NCBI RefSeq assembly: GCF_026914285.1
Contig: NZ_CP113864.1
Span: 1,209,001 to 1,273,000, forward strand
DNA from: Caldicellulosiruptor naganoensis
GTDB lineage: Bacteria; Bacillota; Thermoanaerobacteria; Caldicellulosiruptorales; Caldicellulosiruptoraceae
DNA: 64,000 bases
Reading direction: 5' to 3'
A model generated the notes under the pieces. That model was not told where the DNA came from. It was given only the letters and a program-made list of their open reading frames with translations, and did not search any database. The position numbers and the translations under genes are program-made. Shown piece by piece: positions 9,363-19,687 of the stretch. Each line of letters starts with the position of its first letter. Position 1 is the first letter of the stretch.

Positions 9363-9629
9363 ATGCTCACAAAAGAACAAAAGCAGGAAATAATCAGAAA
9401 ATTCCAACTTCATGAATCTGATACAGGTTCTCCAGAGGTACAGATAGCTCTTTTGACAGAGAGAATAAATAGGCTAAACGAGCATTTGCAGATTCATAAA
9501 AAAGACTTTCATTCGAGAAGAGGCCTTTTGAAGATGGTAGGTCAGAGAAGGAAGCTTCTTAACTATCTAAAGAAGTATGACATCAACAGATATCGTGAAC
9601 TAATTGAAAAATTAGGACTGAGAAAGTAA
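9363..9629 (+). CDS. rpsO: 30S ribosomal protein S15
   Basis: Primary-binding protein of the 30S platform that contacts the 16S rRNA central three-way junction and bridge B4. 88 residues, standard length, with the family signature [19 protein letters not shown] and the [18 protein letters not shown] helix. ATG 9363 follows a strong AAAGGGAGGTG. Monocistronic promoter and leader upstream; a terminator hairpin sits between it and pnp. Confidence 0.98.
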   Translation: MLTKEQKQEIIRKFQLHESDTGSPEVQIALLTERINRLNEHLQIHKKDFHSRRGLLKMVGQRRKLLNYLKKYDINRYRELIEKLGLRK

Positions 9630-9642
9630 AATCACAAAAAAG

Positions 9643-9670
9643 TGGAGCGGTATAGCCGCTCCATTATTTT
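9643..9670 (+). terminator. Hairpin between rpsO and pnp
   Basis: 8-bp perfect stem TGGAGCGG / CCGCTCCA (9643-9650, 9656-9663), loop TATAG, then TTATTTT. Probably a partial terminator, since pnp starts 18 bases later and has no promoter of its own that I can see. Confidence 0.75.
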
Positions 9671-9688
9671 AGAGAGAGGTGATTGAGT

Positions 9689-11794
9689 TTGGAAAGTAAA
9701 ATCTACAAAATGGAACTTGCCGGCAGAGAACTTAGTTTTGAAATTGGAAAGTATGCGCTTTTAGCAAACGGAGCAGTTTTGGCAAGGTATGGTGATACAG
9801 CTGTTTTAGTAACCGCTTGTGCTTCAGAAAAGCCAAGAGAGGGTATAAACTTTTTCCCGTTAACGGTTGATTACGAAGAGAGACTTTATTCTGTAGGGAA
9901 GATTCCTGGTGGTTTTATCAAAAGAGAAGGAAAACCTTCTGAAAAGGCAATTTTGTCTGCAAGGTTAATTGATAGGCCGATACGTCCTCTCTTTCCAAAA
10001 GACTTTTACCATGATGTATCTGTCATTGCAACAGTTTTATCAGTTGACCCTGACAATCCACCTGATGTTTTAGCTATGCTTGGATCATCAGTTGCTCTAT
10101 CAATATCTGATATTCCATTTGAAGGTCCAACTGGTTCAGTGCTTGTGGGATATGTTGATGGAAAGATTGTAATTAATCCTACAGCAAAGGAAAGGGAAGT
10201 CAGCAAACTGCATCTTGTTGTCTCTGGTACAAAAGATAAAGTTATGATGATTGAAGCGGGTGCTCAAGAGATTCCAGAAGACATAATGCTTGAAGCTATA
10301 ATGACTGCTCAAGAGGAGATTAAAAAGATTGTTGAGTTTATAGAGGGAATAGTAAAAGAAGTTGGGAAACCAAAGATGCAATATGAAAAAAGGATTGTTC
10401 CTGAAGAGATAAAACAGAAAGTAAGAGAACTTGCATATGAAAAGGTATATCAATATATTCAGATACCTGACAAGATAGAGAGGGATAAAAAACTTGACGA
10501 ACTGAAAGAAGAAGTTTTTAAAGCATTTGAAGGCGAATCAGAAGACACGCTTCTTTTGGTTGACGATGCTCTTTACAACTTAGAAAAAGAGATTGTTCGA
10601 AAGATGATTGCTGAAGAAGGTAGAAGACCTGATGGAAGAAAGTTTGACGAAATCAGACCTTTATATGCTGAGGTAGGAATTTTACCAAGAACACACGGCT
10701 CTGCCCTTTTCAAAAGAGGTTATACACAAGTTCTAACAGTTGCAACGCTTGGAACAAAGAGTGAAATGCAGTTTTTAGACGGTCTTGAGGAAGAAGAGGC
10801 AAAAAGGTATATGCATCACTACAACTTCCCACCATATTCAACAGGGGAGTCAAAGCCAGTGAGAGGACCCGGCAGAAGAGAAATAGGTCATGGTGCTTTG
10901 GCAGAAAGGGCACTTGAGCCTGTTATACCATCAGAAGATGAGTTTCCATACACTATACGACTTGTGTCAGAAGTTTTGACATCAAACGGGTCAACCTCTC
11001 AGGCAAGCGTTTGTGGTAGTACGCTTGCATTGATGGATGCGGGTGTTCCTATAAAGGCACCTGTTGCAGGTATTTCAATTGGTCTTATTACAAAAGAGGA
11101 CGGTAGTTTTATCACACTTACCGACATCCAAGGGATAGAAGATTTCTTTGGCGATATGGACTTTAAAGTAGCTGGAACGCGAGAAGGTATCACTGCTATT
11201 CAGCTTGATATAAAAATTCATGGTCTTACAAGAGAAATAATTGAAAAAGCGTTGTATCAAGCAAGAGAGGCAAGACTTAAGATTTTAGATTTTATGCAGA
11301 CTGTGATTGACAAACCTAGAAGTGAACTTTCACCGTATGCTCCAAAGATATTCAAAACTACAGTTGATCCTGAAAAAATTCGCGACATAATAGGTCCTGG
11401 TGGCAAAATGATTCACAAAATCATTGCAGAGACAAACGTAAAGATTGATATAGAGCCAGATGGTAGAATATTTGTAGCTGCACCTGATGATATCTCAGGA
11501 AATAGAGCAATTAGCATGATTGAAGGCATAGGCCGTGAGATTGAGGTAGGACAGTTCTTCTTAGGTAAAGTTACACGAACAGCTTCTTACGGAGCATTTG
11601 TTGAGATATACCCAGGTAAAGAAGGACTTGTACACATTTCCCAGCTTGACAACAGAAGATTAAAGTCGGTTGATGAGGTTGTGAAGGTTGGAGACCTGGT
11701 GTTAGTAAAAGTAATTGGAATTGACAAACTTGGGAGAATTGCACTTTCTCGAAAAGAAGCTTTAAATGTCACATATTCGCGCAGGGCAAAATAA
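9689..11794 (+). CDS. pnp: Polyribonucleotide nucleotidyltransferase (PNPase)
   Basis: Phosphorolytic 3'-5' exoribonuclease and degradosome partner. Two RNase PH domains (residues ~10-225 and ~310-545) joined by the all-alpha PNPase domain, then KH ([14 protein letters not shown] region) and S1 ([28 protein letters not shown]). 701 residues, normal. I choose TTG 9689: AGAGAGGTG at 9673-9681 is spaced 7 bases, while an in-frame TTG at 9683 would touch the SD sequence. rpsO-pnp is a conserved pair. Confidence 0.97.
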   Translation: MESKIYKMELAGRELSFEIGKYALLANGAVLARYGDTAVLVTACASEKPREGINFFPLTVDYEERLYSVGKIPGGFIKREGKPSEKAILSARLIDRPIRPLFPKDFYHDVSVIATVLSVDPDNPPDVLAMLGSSVALSISDIPFEGPTGSVLVGYVDGKIVINPTAKEREVSKLHLVVSGTKDKVMMIEAGAQEIPEDIMLEAIMTAQEEIKKIVEFIEGIVKEVGKPKMQYEKRIVPEEIKQKVRELAYEKVYQYIQIPDKIERDKKLDELKEEVFKAFEGESEDTLLLVDDALYNLEKEIVRKMIAEEGRRPDGRKFDEIRPLYAEVGILPRTHGSALFKRGYTQVLTVATLGTKSEMQFLDGLEEEEAKRYMHHYNFPPYSTGESKPVRGPGRREIGHGALAERALEPVIPSEDEFPYTIRLVSEVLTSNGSTSQASVCGSTLALMDAGVPIKAPVAGISIGLITKEDGSFITLTDIQGIEDFFGDMDFKVAGTREGITAIQLDIKIHGLTREIIEKALYQAREARLKILDFMQTVIDKPRSELSPYAPKIFKTTVDPEKIRDIIGPGGKMIHKIIAETNVKIDIEPDGRIFVAAPDDISGNRAISMIEGIGREIEVGQFFLGKVTRTASYGAFVEIYPGKEGLVHISQLDNRRLKSVDEVVKVGDLVLVKVIGIDKLGRIALSRKEALNVTYSRRAK

Positions 11795-11795
11795 C

Positions 11796-11840
11796 AAAGA
11801 AAGCATAAACCATAGAAAATGGCTTATGCTTTCTTTTATT
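11796..11840. terminator. Bidirectional terminator between pnp and the exporter genes
   Basis: 13-bp perfect stem AAAGAAAGCATAA / TTATGCTTTCTTT (11796-11808, 11824-11836) with an apical ACCAT/ATGG pairing, then a T-rich tail on the plus strand and an A-run that gives a U tract on the minus strand. Serves the two convergent units. Confidence 0.85.
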
Positions 11841-11842
11841 TT

Positions 11843-12295
11843 TTACTTAATGAACTTTTCTTTTTGAAATACCTTAAAAATCCAATTGAATGATGTAACA
11901 AGCATCAAGGCTATTGCAATACTTCCAGCAACCAAAAGTGTTTGGATGCCTGTTTTTATTGCACTGTCAAAGTGACTTTTTATAAGTGCAATCATTGTAT
12001 TATACATTCCAGCGCCTGGTACAAGAGGTATTATGCCGGGTATAAGAAAGATTGGCACAGGATTTTTAAGAAGTCTTGCAAAAATCTCTGACAATTTACT
12101 AACCGTCAATGCAGCAAAAAACACCCCTATAATAGGAGAAAAGCTTAACCGTAAAAATATTATGTTAACAAGCCAGCCAAACATACCGATTATACCACAA
12201 TAAAACAGGGTTTTTTTAGGTGAATTTGTTAAGATTGCAAATGAAAAACTTACAAAAAATGCTGAGAAAAGTTGAAACCAGATACTTTGTTCCAC
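11843..12295 (-). CDS. Threonine/serine exporter, small subunit (ThrE_2 / YjjB-like)
   Basis: Integral membrane protein of 150 residues with four to five hydrophobic segments and the PGIIPLVPGAGMYNTM motif typical of the ThrE_2 (DUF3815, YjjB) half of the split threonine/serine exporter. The partner half is the next gene upstream, 15 bases away on the same strand, so the two form one operon. Known members of the family export threonine, serine or dicarboxylates; the substrate here is inferred. No signal peptide; it lies wholly in the membrane. Confidence 0.85.
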   Translation of the reverse strand: MEQSIWFQLFSAFFVSFSFAILTNSPKKTLFYCGIIGMFGWLVNIIFLRLSFSPIIGVFFAALTVSKLSEIFARLLKNPVPIFLIPGIIPLVPGAGMYNTMIALIKSHFDSAIKTGIQTLLVAGSIAIALMLVTSFNWIFKVFQKEKFIK

Positions 12296-12310
12296 GTTTT
12301 TGTACCTCCT

Positions 12311-13063
12311 TTATTTTAAAATGCTTAGGGCAATTCCTGCTCCAGTTGCAATGAAAATGGCTATCAAAGATGCTTCAACGCCTCTTGCAACACCAGAAAG
12401 AAGGTCACCTGCAATTGTATCTCTTATTGCATTTGTTATTGCAACACCGGGGGTCATGATCATAACAGAGCCAATGATTATCTTATCTAAGTTAATTCCA
12501 AGATGGAAATTAACGGTTATCAAAGCCAAGGTAGCTGTTGAAAAACCACCTATGATATAAGAAATAAAATAAGAAAGATTTTTTGAGTTAAGAATGTTGA
12601 GCACTATTTGAGTAAATAGGCCAACAAAAAAGGCAGATATTGCATCCAACATCTTTCCGCCGAAAAGTATTGTAGAAAAACAACATACTAAAGCTGCTGC
12701 AAGTGGGGTTATCTTATTACTATATCCCTTTTTGTTTTGTATATCATTCAAAATTTTAATAGCTTTTTCATAAGTGAAATCATGCTTTTCAAAATCTCTT
12801 GAAAACTGGTTGACAAGAGATATTTTGTTTAAGTCAATTGTTCTATTTTTTATTCTCTTAGAAATGGTCAAAAGATTGTTCTTTTCATCCGCAACTGTTG
12901 CTACAATTCCGGTAGGGATGACAAAGCTTTCGTTGAATTTCAGATTTCCTTTTGAACATATCCGTACCATTGTATCTTCAACTCTGTAAGTTTCTGCTCC
13001 ATTTTTGAGCATGATCTCCCCAGCTAACAGCGCAACTTCAATAAGTTCCTTTGGAGTCATCAT
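12311..13063 (-). CDS. Threonine/serine exporter, large subunit (ThrE N-terminal domain / YjjP-like)
   Basis: 250 residues. A cytoplasmic N-terminal region of about 100 residues (LLAGEIMLKNGAETYRVEDTM is the DUF1212 signature) precedes about five membrane helices. It forms the exporter with the small subunit encoded just downstream. It starts at ATG 13063 (or the adjacent ATG 13060) behind AGGAAG. It is divergent from glyA, an enzyme that consumes and makes serine and glycine, so an amino-acid link is possible but is inference. Confidence 0.85.
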   Translation of the reverse strand: MMTPKELIEVALLAGEIMLKNGAETYRVEDTMVRICSKGNLKFNESFVIPTGIVATVADEKNNLLTISKRIKNRTIDLNKISLVNQFSRDFEKHDFTYEKAIKILNDIQNKKGYSNKITPLAAALVCCFSTILFGGKMLDAISAFFVGLFTQIVLNILNSKNLSYFISYIIGGFSTATLALITVNFHLGINLDKIIIGSVMIMTPGVAITNAIRDTIAGDLLSGVARGVEASLIAIFIATGAGIALSILK

Positions 13064-13112
13064 CTTGAATTAAATCTTCCTTTCTGTTTAGTTTTCAAAG
13101 ACTTATAATATG

Positions 13113-13142
13113 ATTATATAGTAATTTAAACTTTCTTGTGAA
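13113..13142 (-). promoter_or_regulatory. Promoter of the exporter operon
   Basis: Read on the minus strand: -35 TTCACA (13142-13137), 18-base spacer, -10 TATAAT (13118-13113), about 50 bases before the start codon. Confidence 0.65.
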
Positions 13143-13175
13143 CATTCAGTTTTATGCTCTACTTTTCCAAGGTGA

Positions 13176-13233
13176 TTGACTTTAAAAGCAAAGCTAAAAT
13201 ATAATATACAAAAAAGCAAATTTGGTGTATAAT
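13176..13233 (+). promoter_or_regulatory. glyA promoter region (two candidates)
   Basis: P1: -35 TTGACT (13176-13181), 18-base spacer, -10 TATAAT (13200-13205). P2: -10 TATAAT (13228-13233) with a poor -35 TATACA (13205-13210). P1 is the better match. The rest of the 230-base gap between the divergent genes shows no further structure. Confidence 0.6.
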
Positions 13234-13293
13234 CATAAATCGCGAACATTGTATATTAAAGATTAAAAAAAACATTCGGAAAGGGAGATGTAA

Positions 13294-14541
13294 ATGTATT
13301 TCTATAATTTGGTAAAAGATACTGACCCTGAAATAGCTGAGGCAATTAAAAATGAGCTAAAAAGGCAGCAAAGTAAGATTGAGCTCATTGCTTCTGAAAA
13401 CTTTGTGTCAGTTGCTGTTATGGCAGCAATGGGTTCACCTTTGACAAATAAATATGCGGAAGGATATCCTAACAAAAGGTATTACGGTGGCTGTGAGTAC
13501 ATTGATGTTATTGAGTCAATTGCAATTGAAAGAGCAAAAAAACTGTTTGGGGCAGAGCATGCGAATGTGCAGCCACACTCTGGTGCTCAGGCAAATATGG
13601 CTGTGTATTTTGCAGTGTTGAATCCTGGAGATACCATACTTGGCATGAATCTTTCACATGGTGGACATCTTACACATGGAAGTCCAGTTAACTTTTCTGG
13701 TAAACTTTACAATATTGTGTCCTATGGTGTTAACCCTGAAACAGAGACAATAGATTATGATGAAGTATTAAGGTTGGCAAAAGAGCACAGACCCAAGCTG
13801 ATTTTGGCGGGTGCCTCTGCATATCCAAGAGTTATTGACTTCAAAAAGTTTAGAGAAATAGCTGATGAAGTTGGAGCATATTTGATGGTTGACATGGCAC
13901 ACATTGCAGGCTTGGTTGCTGCAGGGCTTCATCCATCACCTGTTGAATATGCTGATTTTGTGACCACAACAACTCATAAGACACTTAGAGGTCCTCGAGG
14001 GGGGTTAATCCTCTGCAAAGAAAAATATGCAAAGCTGATTGACAAGTCTATATTCCCTGGCATTCAAGGTGGACCTTTAGAACATGTGATTGCAGCAAAA
14101 GCAGTTGCTCTGAAGGAGGCAATGACAGAAGAGTTTAAAAACTATCAGATGCAGATTCTTAAAAACGCTAAAGCTCTCAGCTCAAGACTAATAGAAAGAG
14201 GATTTAGATTAGTTAGCGGTGGTACAGACAATCATTTGATGCTTGTTGATTTGCGAAACAAGGGTATTACTGGCAGAGATGCAGAAAAAAGACTTGACAG
14301 TTTGAATATAACATGTAATAAAAATGCAATTCCTTTTGATACTCAAAGCCCGATGGTGACGAGTGGCATAAGGCTTGGTACACCAGCTGTGACAACCCGT
14401 GGTTTTAAAGAAGAGGACATGGTAGAAGTTGCTGACATCATTCACGATGCTTTGACAAACTCTGATTCAGATGAGAATATATTGCAAAGAGTTAAGGCGT
14501 TGTGTGAAAAGTATCCACTTTATAGCGAATTTAAAGAGTAA
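13294..14541 (+). CDS. glyA: Serine hydroxymethyltransferase
   Basis: PLP enzyme converting serine and tetrahydrofolate to glycine and methylene-THF, the main one-carbon source. 415 residues. PLP lysine is Lys229 in [13 protein letters not shown]; other family motifs are [25 protein letters not shown] and VNVQPHSG-like [15 protein letters not shown] 13294 has GGAAAGGGAGATG upstream. Intact and full length. Confidence 0.98.
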   Translation: MYFYNLVKDTDPEIAEAIKNELKRQQSKIELIASENFVSVAVMAAMGSPLTNKYAEGYPNKRYYGGCEYIDVIESIAIERAKKLFGAEHANVQPHSGAQANMAVYFAVLNPGDTILGMNLSHGGHLTHGSPVNFSGKLYNIVSYGVNPETETIDYDEVLRLAKEHRPKLILAGASAYPRVIDFKKFREIADEVGAYLMVDMAHIAGLVAAGLHPSPVEYADFVTTTTHKTLRGPRGGLILCKEKYAKLIDKSIFPGIQGGPLEHVIAAKAVALKEAMTEEFKNYQMQILKNAKALSSRLIERGFRLVSGGTDNHLMLVDLRNKGITGRDAEKRLDSLNITCNKNAIPFDTQSPMVTSGIRLGTPAVTTRGFKEEDMVEVADIIHDALTNSDSDENILQRVKALCEKYPLYSEFKE

Positions 14542-14565
14542 AAATGAAGCTCTGGTGAGTTTGAA

Positions 14566-15891
14566 ATGGATTTTTTTCAGTATTTAGGGAATAAAAGACT
14601 AAAAAAAGAGTCTCCTCTGGCATATAAGTTAAGACCTAAGCGACTTGAAGATATTGTCGGACAAGACCACATTTTGGGTGAAGGAAAACCTCTTTATAAT
14701 CTCATAAAAAATGATAAGCTTACTTCTATAATTCTATATGGACCGCCGGGTACGGGGAAAACAACAATTGCACATGTTATTGCCAATGTTACAAATAAGA
14801 ATTTTAAATCAATAAATGCTACTATTGCTGGAATAAATGATATAAAAAAGATTATAGATGAGGCAAAGTTTGAATTTTCTCAAGATGGTAAAAAGACAAT
14901 ATTATTTATTGATGAAATACACAGGTTTAACAAGCTTCAACAGGATGCACTTTTACCATCTGTTGAAGAGGGAACAATAGTGTTAATCGGTGCAACAACC
15001 GAAAACCCATTTTATGAGGTAAACAAAGCACTGGTGTCACGATCACTTGTGTTTGAACTCTATCCTTTAAAACAAGAAGATATCATTAAGATAATTGACA
15101 GGGCAATCACGGATAAAGAAAATGGTCTTGGAGAAATGAAAGTTAAAATAGATGAAGAAACCAAAAAGTTTATCTCCAAACTTTCAAATGGAGATGCGAG
15201 GGTTGCTTTGAATATTTTAGAAGCCTGTGTGTATTCAACTAAACCTCTGCAAGATGGGAGCATTGTAATTACACAAGAAATGGTCAGCAATCTTTCAAGC
15301 AAGAAAGTTAGCTTATACGATGCTACAGGTGATATGCATTATGATACAATCTCGGCATTTATTAAAAGTGTCAGGGGTTCTGACCCTGACGCTGCTTTGT
15401 TTTATCTTGCAAAAATGCTGGAAAGTGGCGAAGATATTAAGTTTATTGCCAGAAGACTTATAATCTTAGCAGCAGAGGATATTGGTTTGGCAGATCCTAT
15501 GGCACTAAATGTAGCAACAGCTGCTGCATGGGCTTGCGAGTTTGTTGGTATGCCGGAGGCTCGGATAATCTTATCTGAGGCTACTATATATCTTGCATGT
15601 GCTCCAAAAAGTAACTCAGCATATTTAGCAATTGAAAAGGCTCTTGAAGATGCTAAAAGTATTCCTATCAAAAGCATACCTATGCATCTTAGGATGGCTT
15701 CACATGGTGAGCAGAGAATTGGACATGGGGTTGGGTATCTCTATCCTCATGATTATAAAAATCATTGGGTAAAACAACAATACTTACCAGATGAGCTTGT
15801 GGGAAGAAGATATTATTATCCTACTGAAATGGGAAGAGAAAAGGATATAAAAGAGTACATGGAAAAGCTAAAAAAAGAAGATAGTAACTGA
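14566..15891 (+). CDS. rarA: Replication-associated recombination protein RarA (MgsA-type AAA+ ATPase)
   Basis: Clamp-loader-like AAA+ ATPase that acts at stalled replication forks. 441 residues. Walker A GPPGTGKT at 59-66, Walker B LFIDEIHRFNK, sensor 1 IGATTENPF, then the MgsA/RarA C-terminal tetramerisation region (GSDPDAALFYLAKMLESGED; YLACAPKSNSAY). N-terminal LAYKLRPKRLEDIVGQDHILG is typical. 25 bases after glyA, weak SD (CTGGTGAG). Often annotated ycaJ/yrvN. Confidence 0.93.
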   Translation: MDFFQYLGNKRLKKESPLAYKLRPKRLEDIVGQDHILGEGKPLYNLIKNDKLTSIILYGPPGTGKTTIAHVIANVTNKNFKSINATIAGINDIKKIIDEAKFEFSQDGKKTILFIDEIHRFNKLQQDALLPSVEEGTIVLIGATTENPFYEVNKALVSRSLVFELYPLKQEDIIKIIDRAITDKENGLGEMKVKIDEETKKFISKLSNGDARVALNILEACVYSTKPLQDGSIVITQEMVSNLSSKKVSLYDATGDMHYDTISAFIKSVRGSDPDAALFYLAKMLESGEDIKFIARRLIILAAEDIGLADPMALNVATAAAWACEFVGMPEARIILSEATIYLACAPKSNSAYLAIEKALEDAKSIPIKSIPMHLRMASHGEQRIGHGVGYLYPHDYKNHWVKQQYLPDELVGRRYYYPTEMGREKDIKEYMEKLKKEDSN

Positions 15892-15941
15892 ATTAACTAA
15901 TGCATCTAAAGGTACAAGTAAAACGAGAGGAGTAAAAGAAG

Positions 15942-17165
15942 ATGGAAATTGCAAGTTTAGCCTTAAAACTTCACAAGGAGCACAGAGGAAAAATAGCCCT
16001 AAAAAGTAAGGTGCCAATAAGTGATGCCAATGATTTGAGCATCTATTACACTCCTGGTGTTGCAGAGCCATGTAAAGAGATTGCAAAAGATAGAGAACTT
16101 GTTTATGAGTACACATCAAAGTCTAACTGGGTTGCTGTTGTTACAAATGGAACTGCTGTTTTGGGCTTGGGTGACATTGGGACTTATGCTGGTCTTCCAG
16201 TAATGGAAGGGAAGGCAGTTTTATTTAAGGAGTTTGGTGGAGTTGATGCTTTTCCAATCTGTATTAATTCAAAGGATGTGGAAGAGATTGTAAAAGTGAC
16301 AAAACTTATTCAACCTTCATTTGGAGGAATTAATTTAGAAGATATAGCTGCTCCTTCTTGCTTCGAGATAGAAGAAAGGCTCATAAATGAGCTTGAGATT
16401 CCTGTGTTTCATGATGACCAGCATGGCACAGCAGTTGTTGCATTGGCTGCGTTGATAAATTCTTTAAAGCTTGTAAATAAAAAAATCTCGGATGTTAAAA
16501 TAGTCATTAATGGAGCTGGGGCAGCTGGAATTGCAGTAGCTCAACTTTTAATAAAATATGGTGCAAAAAACATTATAATTTGTGACAAATATGGTGCAAT
16601 TTATGAGAGCAGAGAAGAAGGTATGAACAAATATAAGCAACAAATAGCAAAAATAACTAATAGAAATCATTTAAAAGGATCTATTCATGATGTGATTAAA
16701 AGTGCTGACGTTTTTATTGGACTATCTGTTGCGAATGTACTTGATGAAGAGGATGTAAAGAATATGGCAAAAGATGCTATAGTTATGGCAATGGCAAATC
16801 CTATACCCGAAATTATGCCAGACAAAGCAAGAAAAGCAGGTGCAAGGGTTGTGTGCACAGGCCGTTCAGATTTTAACAATCAAGTAAACAATGTGCTGGC
16901 TTTTCCCGGCATTTTTAGAGGTGCACTTGACGTGAGGGCAAGAAAAATAACTGATGAGATGAAAATTGCAGCAGCAGAGGCAATAGCAAAGATTGCAGAG
17001 GAAAATTTGAGTGAAGATTATGTAATTCCAAATGCGCTGGATAAAAGAGTTCCATATGAGGTTGCTTTAGCTGTGGCAAGAAAGGCGATTGACCAAGGTA
17101 TTGCAAGGGTCAACTTAACTGAAGAAGCTCTTCAAAGGGAAATTTCACTTATGTTGAATATGTAG
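15942..17165 (+). CDS. Malic enzyme (malate dehydrogenase, oxaloacetate-decarboxylating), short NAD(P)-dependent type
   Basis: Converts malate to pyruvate and CO2 with NAD or NADP. 407 residues, the short bacterial form without a phosphotransacetylase tail. Seen: YTPGVAEPCKEI, VTNGTAVLGLGDIG, the metal region INLEDIAAPSCFEIE, DDQHGTAVV, the Rossmann motif INGAGAAGIAVA and ALANP-like MANPIPEI. ATG 15942 behind GAGAGGAG. In a fermenter it would feed pyruvate for pta-ackA or supply reducing power; cofactor choice cannot be read with certainty. Confidence 0.93.
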   Translation: MEIASLALKLHKEHRGKIALKSKVPISDANDLSIYYTPGVAEPCKEIAKDRELVYEYTSKSNWVAVVTNGTAVLGLGDIGTYAGLPVMEGKAVLFKEFGGVDAFPICINSKDVEEIVKVTKLIQPSFGGINLEDIAAPSCFEIEERLINELEIPVFHDDQHGTAVVALAALINSLKLVNKKISDVKIVINGAGAAGIAVAQLLIKYGAKNIIICDKYGAIYESREEGMNKYKQQIAKITNRNHLKGSIHDVIKSADVFIGLSVANVLDEEDVKNMAKDAIVMAMANPIPEIMPDKARKAGARVVCTGRSDFNNQVNNVLAFPGIFRGALDVRARKITDEMKIAAAEAIAKIAEENLSEDYVIPNALDKRVPYEVALAVARKAIDQGIARVNLTEEALQREISLMLNM

Positions 17166-17196
17166 AATTGTACACTTTTATAGAGAAATCTTTAAA

Positions 17197-17226
17197 AAAA
17201 TGCCCGTTTGAAAGGGCGTTTTTTTT
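17197..17226 (+). terminator. Terminator after malic enzyme
   Basis: Stem AATGCCC / GGGCGTT (17199-17205, 17214-17220; one G-U pair), loop GTTTGAAA, then a run of T to 17226. Classic intrinsic terminator. Confidence 0.9.
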
Positions 17227-17227
17227 G

Positions 17228-17256
17228 TAGACAGTAGTTGCAAGATGTAATATAAT
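17228..17256 (+). promoter_or_regulatory. Promoter of the GGDEF-nrdR unit
   Basis: -35 TAGACA (17228-17233), 17 bases, -10 TATAAT (17251-17256), directly after the preceding terminator. The ~110-base leader has a small hairpin AAATGTTA/TAACATTT (17298-17305, 17311-17318) of unknown role. Confidence 0.7.
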
Positions 17257-17375
17257 TTTTATCAGGTTCATCTTTATAATTGCGTTGTGTTTTAGCTAAA
17301 TGTTAATAAATAACATTTATGATAAAAAAACTGGGACTTCAAAGTAATGGATTGTTAAAAACGGGAGGAAGTTTT

Positions 17376-19049
17376 GTGAACGCTAAAAAAATGGCCATCG
17401 AAAGAGAATACATAAAAATTTCATGGTTTTTAATAGGAGCTATAGTTGTTTATTTAGTTTTTGACAAGCTTGTAATTACGAATGAGACGGGCTTTTCTTC
17501 ATTTTCTGACTGGCTTGTACCCCTTATATTTTTGTTTGTTTCAGTAGGTTATAACCTTTTTAAAGTATGGCTCTTTAAAAGCGATACTGAGCTCAGTGAG
17601 GAGATTTATAAATACCTCAAGTTTTTTGAGGTTATAAATCTTGTCTTTTTCTTTGGATATGAAAAGTTATTTGATCTTATGTTTGTTGTGTCTCTCATAT
17701 TTTTATTCTATCTCCAAAAAGTTAAAATAGGAAGTATTAAGCAAGTTATAGCATTCCTTATCGTCTCTTATATTTTCTTCATTTTTCGCGATTTTTTATT
17801 AAAGAATATAAGTATCGAGGTCTTGAAAAATCTATTTTACACCCTTTTTTATATTTTTTGGATTTACAATGTTGAAAAAATTGAGGTTATTGACAAGGCT
17901 TCTATTTCTGAATTAGAAACTCGTACACAGAAAATGGAAGAACAGTTAAAAGATCTAATGGAGTCAAATAAGGCTAAGGATATAAAAATAAAGGAATTAG
18001 AAAAGGAAATAAGCAATCTTAAGGAGATAAATAAAAGATTGAATGTTTCACTTGGTGAATTCTTTAATCTCCAAGAAATCAGTAAAATAATAACTCAAAT
18101 TTTAGACACTAATGAACTTTTAAAATTCGTTAATGATGTATTAATTGGTGTGACTGGAGTTGACAAGAGTTCAATTTTACTTTTTAATAGAGACAAGACA
18201 GAACTGTATGTTGCCTACTCAAATCTTCCTGAAAGTGATCAAAAGGAGAGTTTCAAACAAGAGAATATTGAATGGCTTAAAAATGTTGCTTTGAATTGTG
18301 AAAATGGATATAGAAATAGAATAAATCCCAAAGAATGTCCTTTTCTCACTGGAAGAGCTACAAAGTCAATCATGTATGCGTCCTTAGCAACTAAAAATGA
18401 TAAATATGGTATTATTTTGCTTGAACATGTACTTGAAAATATCTTTACAGAGGACAATTTAAGATTTTTAACTTCTATTGCTGCACAGGTCTCAATTGCG
18501 TTAGAGAACTCAAGTTTATATCAACAGATGAGAAGCATGGCAATGGTTGATGGTTTAACCGGCGCATATAACAGGATTTATTTATATGAGGTATTAGAAA
18601 CTGAGATTGAAAGTTCGAGAGGCAGGTACCCTATCAGCATTGCATTGTTCGACGTAGACAATTTCAAGAAACTCAATGATACCTATGGACATTTGTTTGG
18701 GGATAAAGTACTGCAAACAATTGTAAAAGTTGCAAAAGAAAAGATTAGAAAAGGAGATATTGTGGCAAGATACGGGGGAGAGGAGTTTGTAATTGTCTTT
18801 AACCATCTTGAAAGTTCGGAGGCTTACAAGGTTGTTGAGAGGATAAGAAGGACAATTGAAAACGAAACTATAGAAGACAATCTTATACAAACAAAAGTTA
18901 CAGTTAGCTTTGGAATAGCTTCTTATCCTGCCCATGCCGATAATGTTAAGGACTTAATAAAATGTGCTGATATTGCAATGTATCATGCAAAAAGCAGTGG
19001 TAAGAATTGTACTGTAATTTATGATCAGGAAATGGAGATGAAAGGATGA
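17376..19049 (+). CDS. Membrane-bound diguanylate cyclase with GAF and GGDEF domains
   Basis: Likely makes cyclic di-GMP from two GTP. Domain order in the 557 residues: N-terminal block of about six hydrophobic segments (~15-165), a coiled coil rich in Glu/Lys/Leu (~170-220), a GAF-like sensor (~225-380), then GGDEF (~390-550). The active-site motif reads GGEEF (467-471), a functional variant, and an inhibitory I-site RKGD lies exactly five residues before it (458-461). I choose GTG 17376, with GGGAGGAA 5 bases upstream, over a longer reading from 17319. The stop overlaps the nrdR start (ATGA). The GAF ligand is unknown. Confidence 0.88.
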   Translation: MNAKKMAIEREYIKISWFLIGAIVVYLVFDKLVITNETGFSSFSDWLVPLIFLFVSVGYNLFKVWLFKSDTELSEEIYKYLKFFEVINLVFFFGYEKLFDLMFVVSLIFLFYLQKVKIGSIKQVIAFLIVSYIFFIFRDFLLKNISIEVLKNLFYTLFYIFWIYNVEKIEVIDKASISELETRTQKMEEQLKDLMESNKAKDIKIKELEKEISNLKEINKRLNVSLGEFFNLQEISKIITQILDTNELLKFVNDVLIGVTGVDKSSILLFNRDKTELYVAYSNLPESDQKESFKQENIEWLKNVALNCENGYRNRINPKECPFLTGRATKSIMYASLATKNDKYGIILLEHVLENIFTEDNLRFLTSIAAQVSIALENSSLYQQMRSMAMVDGLTGAYNRIYLYEVLETEIESSRGRYPISIALFDVDNFKKLNDTYGHLFGDKVLQTIVKVAKEKIRKGDIVARYGGEEFVIVFNHLESSEAYKVVERIRRTIENETIEDNLIQTKVTVSFGIASYPAHADNVKDLIKCADIAMYHAKSSGKNCTVIYDQEMEMKG

Positions 19050-19507
19050 GATGTCCTTACTGCGGATATGAGGATAGCAAGGTTGTTGATACAAGACCTG
19101 CTGATGAGGGAAGGACAATTAAAAGAAGAAGAGAGTGCTTAAAATGTCAAAAGAGATTCACAACGTTCGAAAAAGTGGAAAGGCAACCTGTTTTGGTTAT
19201 TAAAAAAGATAATCGCCGTGAAGAATTTGATAGAAGCAAAATTCTCAACGGTATTATAAAAGCATGTCAAAAAAGGCCTGTGTCTATTGAGCAGATGAAC
19301 AAAATAGTTGATGAGATTGAAAATGAGATTTATAACTCAATGAGAGATGAAATTTCCTCAAGAGAAATAGGCGAGATGGTTATGGAAAAGTTAAAAAAAC
19401 TTGATGAAATATCTTATGTGCGATTTGCCTCTGTTTACAGACAATTTAAAGACATAAATACCTTTATAGAAGAGCTTCAGAAACTTTTAACAGAAAAGAT
19501 AGAATAA
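19046..19507 (+). CDS. nrdR: Ribonucleotide reductase repressor NrdR
   Basis: Zinc/ATP-cone regulator that represses nrd genes when dATP is high. 153 residues: zinc ribbon with Cys3-Cys6 and Cys31-Cys34 (MRCPYCG, ECLKCQ), the RRRECL region for DNA contact, then the ATP-cone ([20 protein letters not shown]). Full length. Translationally coupled to the GGDEF gene by a 4-base overlap, an unusual partner. No nrd gene is in the window. Confidence 0.97.
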   Translation: MRCPYCGYEDSKVVDTRPADEGRTIKRRRECLKCQKRFTTFEKVERQPVLVIKKDNRREEFDRSKILNGIIKACQKRPVSIEQMNKIVDEIENEIYNSMRDEISSREIGEMVMEKLKKLDEISYVRFASVYRQFKDINTFIEELQKLLTEKIE

Positions 19508-19585
19508 TTTTGAGAAAGATTGAGAAAAATAAATATCAGACCGGGAAAACTTCAAAAAATCATGAAATTTGGACAAATTTGAATG

Positions 19586-19613
19586 TTGAGATGAATGTGA
19601 AAAAATGTATAAT
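19586..19613 (+). promoter_or_regulatory. Promoter of hsp20-clpB
   Basis: -35 TTGAGA (19586-19591), 16-base spacer, -10 TATAAT (19608-19613). Start point near 19620, just before the first CtsR-like box. Confidence 0.7.
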
Positions 19614-19623
19614 AGTAAGTGAA

Positions 19624-19640
19624 AGTCAAAGATAGTCAAA
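19624..19640 (+). promoter_or_regulatory. CtsR operator 1
   Basis: AGTCAAA-GAT-AGTCAAA: two heptads separated by three bases, an exact fit to the established CtsR tandem repeat (RGTCAAA-N3-RGTCAAA). It lies at about +4 of the predicted transcript, a repressing position. Confidence 0.85.
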
Positions 19641-19650
19641 ATCAAATTGC

Positions 19651-19672
19651 AAGTGGCGATGTTTCGCCACTT
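19651..19672 (+). other. Leader hairpin between the two CtsR boxes
   Basis: 8-bp perfect stem AAGTGGCG / CGCCACTT (19651-19658, 19665-19672), loop ATGTTT. No T tract follows, so it is not an intrinsic terminator. It would sit in the hsp20 5' UTR. Role unknown; mRNA stabiliser is one option. Confidence 0.6.
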
Positions 19673-19687
19673 CAAAAGCCTTTCCAA

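Noticed and set aside
12300-12560. 86-codon plus-strand frame over the exporter gene
   Set aside because: Lies opposite a well-supported membrane protein gene; no ribosome-binding site or family resemblance.
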